Below are positions 45,569-53,780 of a DNA stretch of 64,000 nucleotides, piece after piece. A model generated the notes under the pieces. The model was not told the origin of the DNA. It made no database searches and worked only from the letters and a program-made list of their open reading frames with translations. How positions within the stretch are numbered: the stretch's first letter is position 1; every line of letters starts with the position of its first letter. The translations under genes were made by a program, and so were the position numbers. The stretch lies in contig NZ_JAAGOY010000004.1 of NCBI RefSeq assembly GCF_010500215.1, forward strand, positions 1,364,001 to 1,428,000, in the 5' to 3' direction. This stretch comes from Aliiroseovarius sp. PrR006 (lineage in GTDB: Bacteria > Pseudomonadota > Alphaproteobacteria > Rhodobacterales > Rhodobacteraceae).

Positions 45569-46489
45569 CCCCAGCAACACGTCGAGATGCTTCACCACTG
45601 ATCGCGCCAGAACGTCAGGTTCGTACCCGCCTTCCAACATTGACACGATCCGACCGTCTGCGAACTCGTCCGCCACGGCCTTTAGCTCGCGCGTGACCCA
45701 CTCGTAATCCGCGTCCGTTAGCTGAACGCTGGACATATCGTCAGCCACATGGGCGTCAAAGCCTGCCGAGATAAAGACGAATTCCGGTTTGAAGTCGCGC
45801 AGATGCGGAATCCAGTGGCCGGACACGGCCTCGCGGAACTCGGCACTGCCAGCGCCTGCGGACAGAGGGATATCGACCAAATTGTCGGTTTCTTTCTCGT
45901 GCCCGGTGAAGGGATAGAACGGGTGCTGGAAGCTGGAGCAGAACAGCACGCGCGGCTCAGCCTTGAAGATCTCTTCCGTGCCGTTTCCGTGGTGCACATC
46001 GAAGTCGATGATCGCCACGCGGGACAGTCCGTGTGCTTCCAACGCGTGGGCGGCAGCTACGGCAATGTTGTTGAACAGGCAGAACCCCATCGCCTTGTCG
46101 CTTTCCGCGTGGTGGCCCGGCGGACGGACCATGCAGAAGATTGGATTGGCCTCTTTCGACATAACCAGATCGACACCCATGCAGCCCGATCCGGCCGAGC
46201 GTTCGGCGGCCTTCAGTGTTCCGGGGCTCATCACCGTGTCCCCGTCGACCTCGACGCTTTCCATCCCCTGCCCTGGTGCCAGCGCATAGACGCGATCCAG
46301 ATAATTGCTGTCATGCACGCGCTCCAGCTGTTCGCGGGTGACCAGCGGCGCATCGTGATGGCGCACCACATAGTCCATGCCCGACATGATCAACTGGTTG
46401 TTGATCGCATCCAGCCGCGCCTTGCTTTCCGGGTGCAATGGCCCCGCATCGTGGTCACGGCATTCACTATGCGAAATGATGGATAGCAT
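45566..46489 (-). CDS. Histone-deacetylase-family protein (AcuC/acetylpolyamine amidohydrolase-like)
   Basis: The 307-residue zinc hydrolase has all class II HDAC signatures: HPESKARL near the N-terminus, the charge-relay His pair in RPPGHHAE, the zinc ligands Asp and His in DFDVHHGNGTEE, the third ligand in SAGFDAH, and a Tyr-region LEGGYEPDVL at the end. It should remove acetyl groups from lysine or from small amides such as acetylpolyamines. It lies 24 bases after the acyl-CoA-synthetase/GNAT gene in the same direction, an arrangement reminiscent of acuA-acuC in Bacillus, so a protein-lysine role is likely. Repeat copy 6 starts at its stop. Confidence 0.88.
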   Translation of the reverse strand: MLSIISHSECRDHDAGPLHPESKARLDAINNQLIMSGMDYVVRHHDAPLVTREQLERVHDSNYLDRVYALAPGQGMESVEVDGDTVMSPGTLKAAERSAGSGCMGVDLVMSKEANPIFCMVRPPGHHAESDKAMGFCLFNNIAVAAAHALEAHGLSRVAIIDFDVHHGNGTEEIFKAEPRVLFCSSFQHPFYPFTGHEKETDNLVDIPLSAGAGSAEFREAVSGHWIPHLRDFKPEFVFISAGFDAHVADDMSSVQLTDADYEWVTRELKAVADEFADGRIVSMLEGGYEPDVLARSVVKHLDVLLG

Positions 46490-46513
46490 TCGGTCTCCTC
46501 CCTCAATACTTCT

Positions 46514-49195
46514 TCAAAGCCAGCGTTCAACGATGACCACATCACGGTCATCGGGGTCTGGCCGCTGAGTAAAGCCCAGCTCTTTCATTAGGCGCAGCAT
46601 CGGGTCGTTCTTCTTCAGAACCGTCCCTTCGATCACGTCCAATCCATGATCTTGTGCCGCGCTGAACAGCCCCTTCATCAGGCGTGTCCCAAGCCCCTGA
46701 TGCTGGATCCGGTCCGACACGACGATGGCAAATTCACAGCTTTTCTGATCGGGGTTGATCACATAGCGTGCGACACCTACCAACACATCCTTCCCGTCAA
46801 TTTCCGCCATGGCACACAGCGCCATTTCGCGGCGATAATCGATGGCCGAGAACTGGGCGAGCATTTCAGGGCTGAGTTCATTCACCGAGCCCATGAAGCG
46901 CATCTTCTTGGCCTCGGGCGACAGGTCGCGCATGAAGGACTGCAGATACTCGGCATCTTCGGGGCGGATTGGACGAATTACCAGAAGCGTGCCGTCCGAC
47001 AAGAACGTCTCGCGCGCAAGATGGCGCGGATAGGGGTGAATTGCCATGTGGTCATAGGGGCCATCCTTCGCAGGCGCCCGCTGGATTGAAATGCGCGCAT
47101 CCACCGCCAAAACCCCATCGGGGCTGACGAACAGTGGGTTGATGTCCAGTTCGGTGATTTCGGGCAGCTCGCTGACAATAATGGACACGCGTTTCAGCAC
47201 ATCAACCAGCGCGTCACGATCCACGGGCGCGGAATCGCGGAAGCTTTCCAGTGCCTTCGCCACCCGCGTTTTGTTGATCAGCCGCTCGGACAGAACCGCG
47301 TTCAGCGGCGGTAGGGCAACGGCGCTGTCTTTCATCACCTCAACCATGGTGCCACCCGCCCCAAACAAAACCGTAGGGCCAAAAACCGGGTCGCGACTTG
47401 CGCCGATCACCAGCTCGCGCGGGTCTTTTAGGCGCGCCATCGGCTCGACCGTGACCCCGTTGATCTGCGCGTCGGGGCGTGCGGCTTTGGCGGATTTAAC
47501 CAGCTCGTGAAACACCCGCGAGACCGAGGTCGCATGCGCCACGTTCACCCGCACGCCACCCACATTGGTTTTATGCGTGATATCGGGCGAGGCGATTTTC
47601 ATCGCCACCGGATAGCCAACAGATTCCGCAGCAACCAAGGCTTGCGAAGGCGTTGTCGCCTCGATTGTCATATTCACCGGAATGTTGAAGGCCTTCAGCA
47701 GCGCCTTGCTTTCCGTGTCCGACAGCATCTTGCGTCCGTCCGACAGGGCAGACGCGATGATCAGGTGCGCGCCGTCCAGATCCAACCCTTTCTCGAACGC
47801 ACGGGCGCGGGGAACCTCCAGTGCCAGTTTGCGGTTGCGACGGTGTTGAACCAGATAGCTAAAGCCCTCGACCGCGCGTTCGGGCGTTTGGAAATCCGGC
47901 ACGCCCGCTTTGGACAGGATTGCGCGACCTTCTTCGACGGACGGTTCACCCAGCCAGCAGGCCAGAACGGGCTTCTTGCGCCGCTTTGGCAGGGCATCCA
48001 CCACTGCTTGCGCGGTTGCCACCGAGTCAGTCATCGCCTGTGGGGTCAGCATCACCAGCACCCCGTCGTTATCCGGGTCGGCAATGGCAGCTTTCACGGC
48101 GGCGGCATAGGTTGCGGGGTCCGCGTCTCCCAGAATATCGACCGGGTTGGCGTGGCTCCAATAGGGGGGCAAGACCTTGTCCAGCGCGTCTTTGGTTGCG
48201 TCAGACAGCGGCGGCAGCGCAATGTCCAGATCGCCTGCTCGGTCGGCGCCCAAAACCCCAGCGCCGCCGCCATTGGTGATAATGCACAGGCGATTTCCGC
48301 CGACTTTGCGGGTGTTGGCGAGGATCTCGGCCGCAGCGAAGAGCTGACCCAGAGTGCCCACTCGCACCGCACCGGCGCGTTCCAGCGCGGCATCAAACAC
48401 ATCATCCGAGCCAATCAACGCGCCAGTATGCGTATGCGCCGCTTGCGAGCTGGTCGCGTGGCGGCCTGATTTCAGCACGATCACCGGCTTCAGACGCGAC
48501 GCCCGACGAAGCGCCGACATGAAGTTCTGCGCGTCTTTGATACCCTCAATATAGAGCAAAATGGCGTCCGTGCGCGGGTCCATCGCCAGAAAATCCAGCA
48601 CGTCCCCGAAATCAATGTTGGTTGAATTGCCAAGGCTAACCATGGCGGAGAAGCCCGAATGATGCGGCCCGGCCCAGTCGGCGATCGCAGACACCAATGC
48701 GCCAGATTGCGACACAAACGCCAGCCGCCCCTTCGGCGGGTCAGAACGCAGGAAGCTCGCATCCAGCCCCAACCACGGGCGAACCAGACCCACGCAATTC
48801 GGCCCCATGAACCGGATGCCAGCCTTGCGTGCGGCGGCCACGACCTGAGCTTCCAGATCCTTGCCGCGCCCGTCGCCTTCTCCGAACCCTGCGGACAGGA
48901 TGATGGCGGATTTCACGCCAGCCTCGGCGCAGTCGCGCATGATCCCCGGCACGGTACGCGCAGGCGTTGCGATCACAGCAAGATCCACTTCGTCCGGCAG
49001 ATCAGTCACCTTGCGATAGCAGGTCGCATCACCAATGGCTTTATGCTTGGGATTGATCGGATAGAGCGGGCCTTCGAACCCGCCGGCCACCAGATTGCTC
49101 CACGCCATTGCGCCAACCGAGTTTCCGCTGGGGCTGGCCCCGAACACGGCGACCGAGGTGGGATCGAAAAGCGGGGTCAGAGGGCTTTTGTCCAT
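46514..49195 (-). CDS. Acyl-CoA synthetase (ADP-forming)-like protein with C-terminal GNAT (protein lysine acetyltransferase, Pat-like)
   Basis: The 893-residue protein has an N-terminal CoA-binding domain (VAVFGASPSGNSVGAMAW), a succinyl-CoA-ligase-like domain with the HTG motif of ADP-forming synthetases (AHTHTGALIG), an ATP-grasp domain (about 490-710) and a GNAT domain from about 740 with the acetyl-CoA loop QHQGLGTRLM. This is the architecture of Salmonella Pat, which acetylates and shuts off acetyl-CoA synthetase. Unlike a purely regulatory relic, it keeps the His position used for phosphoryl transfer. It is upstream of and probably co-transcribed with the HDAC-family gene. Confidence 0.9.
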   Translation of the reverse strand: MDKSPLTPLFDPTSVAVFGASPSGNSVGAMAWSNLVAGGFEGPLYPINPKHKAIGDATCYRKVTDLPDEVDLAVIATPARTVPGIMRDCAEAGVKSAIILSAGFGEGDGRGKDLEAQVVAAARKAGIRFMGPNCVGLVRPWLGLDASFLRSDPPKGRLAFVSQSGALVSAIADWAGPHHSGFSAMVSLGNSTNIDFGDVLDFLAMDPRTDAILLYIEGIKDAQNFMSALRRASRLKPVIVLKSGRHATSSQAAHTHTGALIGSDDVFDAALERAGAVRVGTLGQLFAAAEILANTRKVGGNRLCIITNGGGAGVLGADRAGDLDIALPPLSDATKDALDKVLPPYWSHANPVDILGDADPATYAAAVKAAIADPDNDGVLVMLTPQAMTDSVATAQAVVDALPKRRKKPVLACWLGEPSVEEGRAILSKAGVPDFQTPERAVEGFSYLVQHRRNRKLALEVPRARAFEKGLDLDGAHLIIASALSDGRKMLSDTESKALLKAFNIPVNMTIEATTPSQALVAAESVGYPVAMKIASPDITHKTNVGGVRVNVAHATSVSRVFHELVKSAKAARPDAQINGVTVEPMARLKDPRELVIGASRDPVFGPTVLFGAGGTMVEVMKDSAVALPPLNAVLSERLINKTRVAKALESFRDSAPVDRDALVDVLKRVSIIVSELPEITELDINPLFVSPDGVLAVDARISIQRAPAKDGPYDHMAIHPYPRHLARETFLSDGTLLVIRPIRPEDAEYLQSFMRDLSPEAKKMRFMGSVNELSPEMLAQFSAIDYRREMALCAMAEIDGKDVLVGVARYVINPDQKSCEFAIVVSDRIQHQGLGTRLMKGLFSAAQDHGLDVIEGTVLKKNDPMLRLMKELGFTQRPDPDDRDVVIVERWL

Positions 49196-49285
49196 CAGAC
49201 GATTCCTTTACGAATGCGCGAACATGCTCCGCACAGCTTCGCCCATGGATAAACGCCACGGCAACCCGCGCGTCTTTGATGTGCC

Positions 49286-49687
49286 TCAAGCTTTTGGCAC
49301 AGAGTTGGCTTCGAGCCCCTTCAGGATCGGGCAGTCCGGGCGGTCATCGCCAGCGCAGGCCTGCACCAGATGCGACAGCGTATCACGCATGGCGATCAAG
49401 TCTGCGATCTTCGCCTCGATCTCGTCCAGATGGGTGCGCGCGATGCGTTTGACATCGGCGCTGGCACGGGATTGATCTTCGTACAAAGCCAGAAGAGCGC
49501 GGCAATCCTCGACCGAAAACCCCAGGGCGCGAGAGCGGGCAAGGAAGGTCAGCTTGTGCAGTTCGGTCTCGCCGAAGACACGATAGCCATTGGTGTCGCG
49601 CAAAGGCGTAACCAGCCCGATATCCTCGTAGTAGCGGATTGTTTTGGCGGGCAAGCCAGTGTGTGCAGCAGCACCGGAAATATTCAT
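49286..49687 (-). CDS. cueR: CueR-type MerR-family copper-responsive activator
   Basis: The 133-residue regulator begins MNISGAAAHTGLPAKTIRYYEDIGLV, the winged-helix DNA-binding domain of MerR proteins (shown here in parts: helix NISGAAAHTGLPAKTIRYY). A long dimer helix follows, and the metal loop CAGDDRPDC has the C-x7-C spacing of CueR, which binds Cu+ in a buried site. I start at ATG 49687, which overlaps the copA stop (ATGA). It is thus co-translated with copA, and it should act at the copA promoter at 52171-52201. An alternative is a silver or gold sensor; copper is the best fit. Confidence 0.9.
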   Translation of the reverse strand: MNISGAAAHTGLPAKTIRYYEDIGLVTPLRDTNGYRVFGETELHKLTFLARSRALGFSVEDCRALLALYEDQSRASADVKRIARTHLDEIEAKIADLIAMRDTLSHLVQACAGDDRPDCPILKGLEANSVPKA

Positions 49688-52146
49688 GATGCGTCCTCCA
49701 AAACCGGTTTGATGAAGCGCAGGCGCAGGGCGTTGGTCAGAACCAGAACCGAGGACGCCGCCATCGCCCCTGCCCCCAACATTGGTGACAAAAGCACGCC
49801 CCATGCCGGGTAGAGAACCCCCGCCGCCACGGGAACCAGCGCCACGTTGTAGCCGAACGCCCAGAAGAGGTTCTGGCGGATGTTGGTCATGGTGCGGCGG
49901 CTGACCTGAAGCGCATTCACCACGCCCGATAGCGCGCCCGAGGACAGGACCACGTCGGCGGCCTCGATCGCCACATCCGTGCCCGTGCCGATGGCGATGC
50001 CCACATCCGCTTGCGCCAATGCAGGCGCGTCGTTGATGCCGTCGCCAACAAAGGCGACGGTCTTTCCCTCGGCCTGCATGGCGGCGATGGTTTGCAGCTT
50101 CTCACCGGGAACAACACCCGCGAGCACGCGGTCGATTTCCAGCCGATCAGCGATAGCGGCGGCGGTAGCCGGGTCGTCGCCGGTGATCATCAGCAGTTCT
50201 TTGCCCAAGGCCCGCAACGCCTCCAGCGCTTTGGTGGTGCCGGGTTTCACCGGATCGGCCACGCCGATCAGCGCGGCAAGCTGTCCGTCATAGGCCGCGA
50301 AGAACACGGTCTGCCCGTCCGCGCGCATCGGGTCGGCGCGTTCGATGATATTCGTCAGAGGGACCCCCTCGCGGGCCATGTATTGCTGCGAACCGATCAA
50401 CAGGCGCTTGCTGTCAGCCTCGGCCGACAAGCCAAAACCAGTTTCTGTTTGAACGTTGCTGACGGTGGCTGGCGTGACGCCGCGATCAACCGCGCCAGAT
50501 AGAATGGCTTGTGCCAAGGGGTGTTCGCTTTGTGCCTCGGCCCCCGCGATCAGGGCGAGGAGCGCGTCGGCATTCTGCCCGTCTGCGACCTCGAAAGCGG
50601 TCAGCGCGGGGCGGCCTTCGGTCAACGTGCCTGTCTTATCAAAGGCCACCACGTCCACAGATTGTAACGCTTGCAGAGCGTCCCCGCGTCGAAACAGCAC
50701 ACCCAACTGCGCGGCACGGCCGGTCCCCACCATGATTGAGGTCGGCGTGGCCAAGCCCATCGCGCAGGGGCACGCGATGATTAGGACCGAGACACCCGCG
50801 ACCAGCGCCAGACCCAACGCAGGGTCCGGGCCGATCAAAAGCCATACCGCAACAGTCAACGCAGCAACCGCCATAACGACAGGCACAAACACGGCGGTGA
50901 TCTTGTCGACCAGCGCCTGAATGGGCAGCCGTGCGCCTTGGGCGTCTTCGACCATCCGCACGATCTGGGACAGCATCGTGTCAGGGCCAACGGCGGTTAC
51001 GCGGGCCTTCAGGGCGCCGGTGCCATTCACCGTGCCGCCAGTCACGGGACTGCCCGGTGTCTTCGCGACGGGCACGGGTTCCCCAGTGATCATGCTTTCA
51101 TCCACAAGGCTCTCACCCTCGATGATTTCGGCATCCAGAGGGACGCGTTCGCCGGGGCGGATCACGATGATCTCTCCAGTGATAACCTGTGCGACGGGGC
51201 GGGTGATCTGGCGGCCCTCAACTTCAACCGTGGCTTCGTCCGGGGCCAGTTCGACCAGCGCGCGGATCGCTTCACCGGTGCGGCCTTTGGCGCGGGCTTC
51301 CATCCAGCGGCCCACAAGGATCAGGGTGACGATGACGGCGGCGGCCTCGAAATACACGTTCACGGTGCCTTCGGGCAGGATGCCGGGGGTGAGCACAGAC
51401 ACCAGCGAATAGAGATAAGCCGCCGAGGCGCCCAGCGCGACCAGCGCGTTCATCTCGGGCGCGCCGCGCAAAAGTGCCGGAATACCCTTGGCGAAGAACA
51501 GGCGGCCGGGACCGAACAGGACAATCGTCGTCAGGATCAGTTGGAGCCAATGCGACACCCCCTGCCCGATATTGTGCATGATCCAATGGTGGAACGGCGG
51601 GTACAGGTGTCCGCCCATCTCGATCACAAAGACCGGCAGGGTCAGGGCGGCAGCAAGCAGTGCTTTGCGTTTCAACACCCGCGCTTCGTCCGCTTTGTCA
51701 CGCGGGCCGGTGGTGCTGCTGTCGGTACGCGGGGTGGTCGGGAACCCTGCCTTGGTGATCTTCGCCGACAGCGCCTCGGGCGTCACGGATCCGGTCAGGA
51801 AGGTGACAAAAGCGCGTTCCGAGGCAAGGTTTACCCGCGCGTCCAGCACGCCCGGTGTGGCTTTCAACATGCGCTCGACCCGGCCCACGCAGGCGGCGCA
51901 GGACATCGACTGGACATCCAGAACCACCGTGTCCCGCCGCGCCGGATAGCCTGCGCGGTCAAGCGTGGTGGCAAGGCTTTCTGTGTTGGCAGGGGCTGCG
52001 AAGGAAACCCGCACGGTTTCCGTTGCAAGGTTCACGGGGGCCGCGTCCACGCCCTCGACCGCGTCCAAGGCACGCTCGGCCCGCCCGACGCAGGACGCGC
52101 AAGACAGGTTTTCCAGCTCGAGTGTGAGTGTTTTCAAGGCAGCCAT
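49684..52146 (-). CDS. copA: Copper-exporting P1B-type ATPase
   Basis: The 820-residue pump moves Cu+ out of the cytosol. Two N-terminal metal-binding domains carry LSCASCVGR and MSCAACVGR, then eight TM segments with the ion-binding CPCAMGLATPTS (about residue 470), the actuator loop ITGEPVP, the phosphorylation site DKTGTLTEG, the SEHPLA motif specific to P1B pumps, and GDGINDAPAL. Everything needed for activity is present. Its stop overlaps the cueR start, and a CueR-type promoter precedes it. Confidence 0.96.
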   Translation of the reverse strand: MAALKTLTLELENLSCASCVGRAERALDAVEGVDAAPVNLATETVRVSFAAPANTESLATTLDRAGYPARRDTVVLDVQSMSCAACVGRVERMLKATPGVLDARVNLASERAFVTFLTGSVTPEALSAKITKAGFPTTPRTDSSTTGPRDKADEARVLKRKALLAAALTLPVFVIEMGGHLYPPFHHWIMHNIGQGVSHWLQLILTTIVLFGPGRLFFAKGIPALLRGAPEMNALVALGASAAYLYSLVSVLTPGILPEGTVNVYFEAAAVIVTLILVGRWMEARAKGRTGEAIRALVELAPDEATVEVEGRQITRPVAQVITGEIIVIRPGERVPLDAEIIEGESLVDESMITGEPVPVAKTPGSPVTGGTVNGTGALKARVTAVGPDTMLSQIVRMVEDAQGARLPIQALVDKITAVFVPVVMAVAALTVAVWLLIGPDPALGLALVAGVSVLIIACPCAMGLATPTSIMVGTGRAAQLGVLFRRGDALQALQSVDVVAFDKTGTLTEGRPALTAFEVADGQNADALLALIAGAEAQSEHPLAQAILSGAVDRGVTPATVSNVQTETGFGLSAEADSKRLLIGSQQYMAREGVPLTNIIERADPMRADGQTVFFAAYDGQLAALIGVADPVKPGTTKALEALRALGKELLMITGDDPATAAAIADRLEIDRVLAGVVPGEKLQTIAAMQAEGKTVAFVGDGINDAPALAQADVGIAIGTGTDVAIEAADVVLSSGALSGVVNALQVSRRTMTNIRQNLFWAFGYNVALVPVAAGVLYPAWGVLLSPMLGAGAMAASSVLVLTNALRLRFIKPVLEDAS

Positions 52147-52170
52147 GAGATTCTCCGCTATGACGGAGTA

Positions 52171-52201
52171 TAGATAGAGATTCCAGTGACTGGAAGGTCA
52201 A
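52171..52201 (-). promoter_or_regulatory. CueR-type promoter of copA (19-bp spacer with dyad)
   Basis: Read on the minus strand: -35 TTGACC (52201-52196), a 19-bp spacer containing the perfect dyad TTCCAG-TCA-CTGGAA (52195-52181), then -10 TATCTA (52176-52171). The over-long 19-bp spacer and a central dyad are the hallmark of MerR-family operators, and this dyad closely matches the E. coli copA operator bound by CueR (CTTCC...CTGGAAG). It lies 25 bases before the copA start. One TSS and copper induction are expected. Confidence 0.85.
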
Positions 52202-52214
52202 GGGCAAAGCGGCA

Positions 52215-52242
52215 TTGACCCGCGCGATTGCTGCGCTATTCA
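52215..52242 (+). promoter_or_regulatory. Possible copZ promoter
   Basis: TTGACC (52215-52220) and TATTCA (52237-52242) are separated by 16 bp and sit 24 bases before the copZ start. The spacing is that of an ordinary sigma-70 promoter, not of a MerR operator, so copZ may be expressed without direct CueR control. The -10 match is modest. Confidence 0.4.
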
Positions 52243-52266
52243 GTTGGCAAACCAATAGGAGCCCCC

Positions 52267-52458
52267 ATGACCACTTTCCACGTCCCCGATATGAGCTGCG
52301 GCCACTGCAAAGCCTCGATCACCGAAGCGCTGGAAGGGCTGGGCGAGGTGACCCTGAGCTTCGACATGGACACCCGCGAGGTGCAAGTGGACGGGCTGGA
52401 GCCCGCAGCCGTCATCGACGCGCTGGACGAGATCGGCTTTTCCTCCACCGTCAAATAA
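52267..52458 (+). CDS. copZ: CopZ-like copper chaperone (single HMA domain)
   Basis: This 63-residue ferredoxin-fold protein has the metal loop MSCGHC near the N-terminus (residues 9-14; the GxCxxC site) and otherwise just one heavy-metal-associated domain, ending in DEIGFSSTVK. It should carry Cu+ in the cytosol to CopA. The start is ATG 52267 after AGGAG; a longer open stretch upstream is not credible coding. It is divergent from copA, with CueR's operator in between. An intrinsic terminator for the opposite strand lies just after it. Confidence 0.92.
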   Translation: MTTFHVPDMSCGHCKASITEALEGLGEVTLSFDMDTREVQVDGLEPAAVIDALDEIGFSSTVK

Positions 52459-52480
52459 AAACCCCGGCATGTAGCCGGGG
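52454..52480 (-). terminator. Rho-independent terminator of the opp remnant (minus strand)
   Basis: On the minus strand CCCCGGC (from 52480) pairs with GCCGGGG (to 52462) around TACAT, followed by TTTTTATTT. A clean seven-bp stem with a T-run. It closes the broken oligopeptide operon and lies against the copZ stop on the other strand, and may help insulate copZ. Confidence 0.8.
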
Positions 52481-52486
52481 CTCCCA

Positions 52487-52723
52487 TTAGCGTTTGTGAC
52501 AGGCCACTTGCTGCCCGTTGCCGCGATCCGTCAGGGGCGGCTTGGTTTCCGCGCATTCCAGCCCGTATTTCGCCTCGATATTGGCGAGGACCTGCGCAGG
52601 CAAGGGACGTTCCGATGTGAACGCTTCGCCGGGCGCTGTCTGCATCAGCCAAAACGAGGCGACCAGAAGAATGATAAGAGTGGGGATCGCGACGGCGACC
52701 CTGCGTATGATGAAGTCAAGCAT
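52487..52723 (-). pseudogene. Deletion-fusion remnant: oppB N-terminus joined to oppF C-terminus
   Basis: The 78-residue frame begins MLDFIIRRVAVAIPTLIILL (residues 1-20), which is the N-terminal TM segment of an OppB-type permease, continues to about residue 56 (LANIEAKYGLE), and then changes to ECAETKPPLTDRGNGQQVACHKR-type sequence (shown as CAETKPPLTDRGNGQQVACH), which resembles the C-terminal tail of an OppD/OppF ATPase. So one in-frame deletion seems to have removed most of oppB, all of oppC and oppD, and most of oppF. The operon terminator is still in place. It lies downstream of an oppA fragment. No function is expected. Confidence 0.7.
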
Positions 52724-52859
52724 CTTTACCCCTAGGAGATGCGGCGTTGTCGGACCCACGATACACGAAATGGCGAACCCTACGTAAAGCCGGATTAAGC
52801 GCCTAGGACAGTTTGGTTAACGGCCTTCGTTGATCTGGATCAGAAACGCAGATGCGGGT

Positions 52860-52888
52860 GGGGCACCGCACGCGATGCGCGGTGCCCC
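52860..52888 (-). other. Long hairpin between the oppA and oppB remnants
   Basis: GGGGCACCGC (52860-52869) pairs perfectly with GCGGTGCCCC (52879-52888) around nine bases. Stem-loops in this place, after the gene of a binding protein and before its permease gene, usually stabilise the upstream mRNA to raise binding-protein levels. It supports the view that the flanking fragments were once a normal oppA-oppB operon. Confidence 0.65.
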
Positions 52889-52908
52889 AGTTTCAGATCA
52901 GATCCGGC

Positions 52909-53580
52909 TTACTTCGCGACCTTGTACAAGTCTTTCGAGCACCAGTTCTGTTCCACGTTTTCGACGGGCCAGCTGCCTGCAATCGAAGGCTGCAGCATGT
53001 AGTCTTCGGTGTAGTGATAGATCGGAATGATTGGCATGTCGGCTGCGATGATTTCCTCGACCTTGGTGTAGTTCGGTTGAGGGTTGTCCATCGTCTTGGC
53101 GTCTGCCAGCAGGCTATCGACCATATCGTTGGCATACTTGGCGTCGTTGTAGCCCGACCCAGAATGAACCAAATCCAGGAAGGTCGAAGCCTCGTTATAG
53201 TCACCACATCAACCGGCACGGGCAACTTCATAGTTTTGCTCGCCGCGAGTGGTCAGGTAGGTCTTCCATTCCTGAATTTCCAGCGTCGCATTCACGCCCA
53301 GATTCTGCTTCCACATCTGGCTAGCTGCCAGGGCCACTTTCTTGTGAGCCTCGGACGTGTTGTACAGCAGGGTCAGGTCGATCGGGTTGTCCGCACCGTA
53401 ACCAGCCTCAGCCATCAGCTCGACAGCATTGGCGTTGCGTTCGTCCTGACTCCAACCTGCATATTCAACCGACGGCACTCCAAAGCCAGCGGTTGCGCCC
53501 GGAGTAAAGGTACAGACGGTCTTGCCGTCATTGGTGGTGTGGCTCGGCGCAACACAAAGAGGGAAAAAACCATTTACGGC
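52909..53580 (-). pseudogene. oppA remnant: C-terminal third of a peptide-binding protein with an in-frame TGA
   Basis: Two frames on the minus strand are in the same register, split by one TGA at 53211-53209. The upstream part (from about 53580) reads TPGATAGFGVPSVEYAGWSQ and on to EWKTYLTTRGEQNYEVARAG; the downstream part continues CGDYNEASTFLDLVHSGSGY and ends VEQNWCSKDLYKVAK. In OppA proteins the residue after ARAG is Trp (ARAGWCADYN in E. coli), so TGG has become TGA. The N-terminal two thirds are missing. No signal peptide or start is seen. Readthrough or selenocysteine is not supported. Confidence 0.8.
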
Positions 53581-53780
53581 GCGGCAAGCCATCCACCCGT
53601 CTGCCCCGCTTTTTCGGCGTATTTCATGCTGCCCGCCGTCATAATCACATCGACCTCCGTCAAAATGTCGATTGTTTGCGTCACCACCCCTGACGTCACG
53701 GTGATTATTGCCATTCCCGGTCGCGCGTGCGACCATTTGGTAAAACTTTGACCACAACACATGCCCAAGGGGTGAAATCC
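53581..53780. other. Unassigned spacer between the opp remnant and deoC
   Basis: These 200 bases hold no gene I can support. A minus-strand open stretch (53846-53574) includes the peptide VVTQTIDILTEVDVIMTAGS, which looks protein-like, but it has no start context and matches nothing I recognise; it may be scar material from the event that truncated oppA. The deoC promoter must lie here, but no clear -35/-10 pair is visible. Confidence 0.5.

Noticed and set aside
53209-53211. TGA in oppA as a selenocysteine codon
   Set aside because: The family has Trp here, no SECIS-like hairpin follows closely, and the gene is truncated at its 5' end and followed by a deletion fusion.
52852-53751. Plus-strand open frame across the opp remnant
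   Set aside because: Minus-strand OppA homology is clear; the plus frame reads as low-information sequence.
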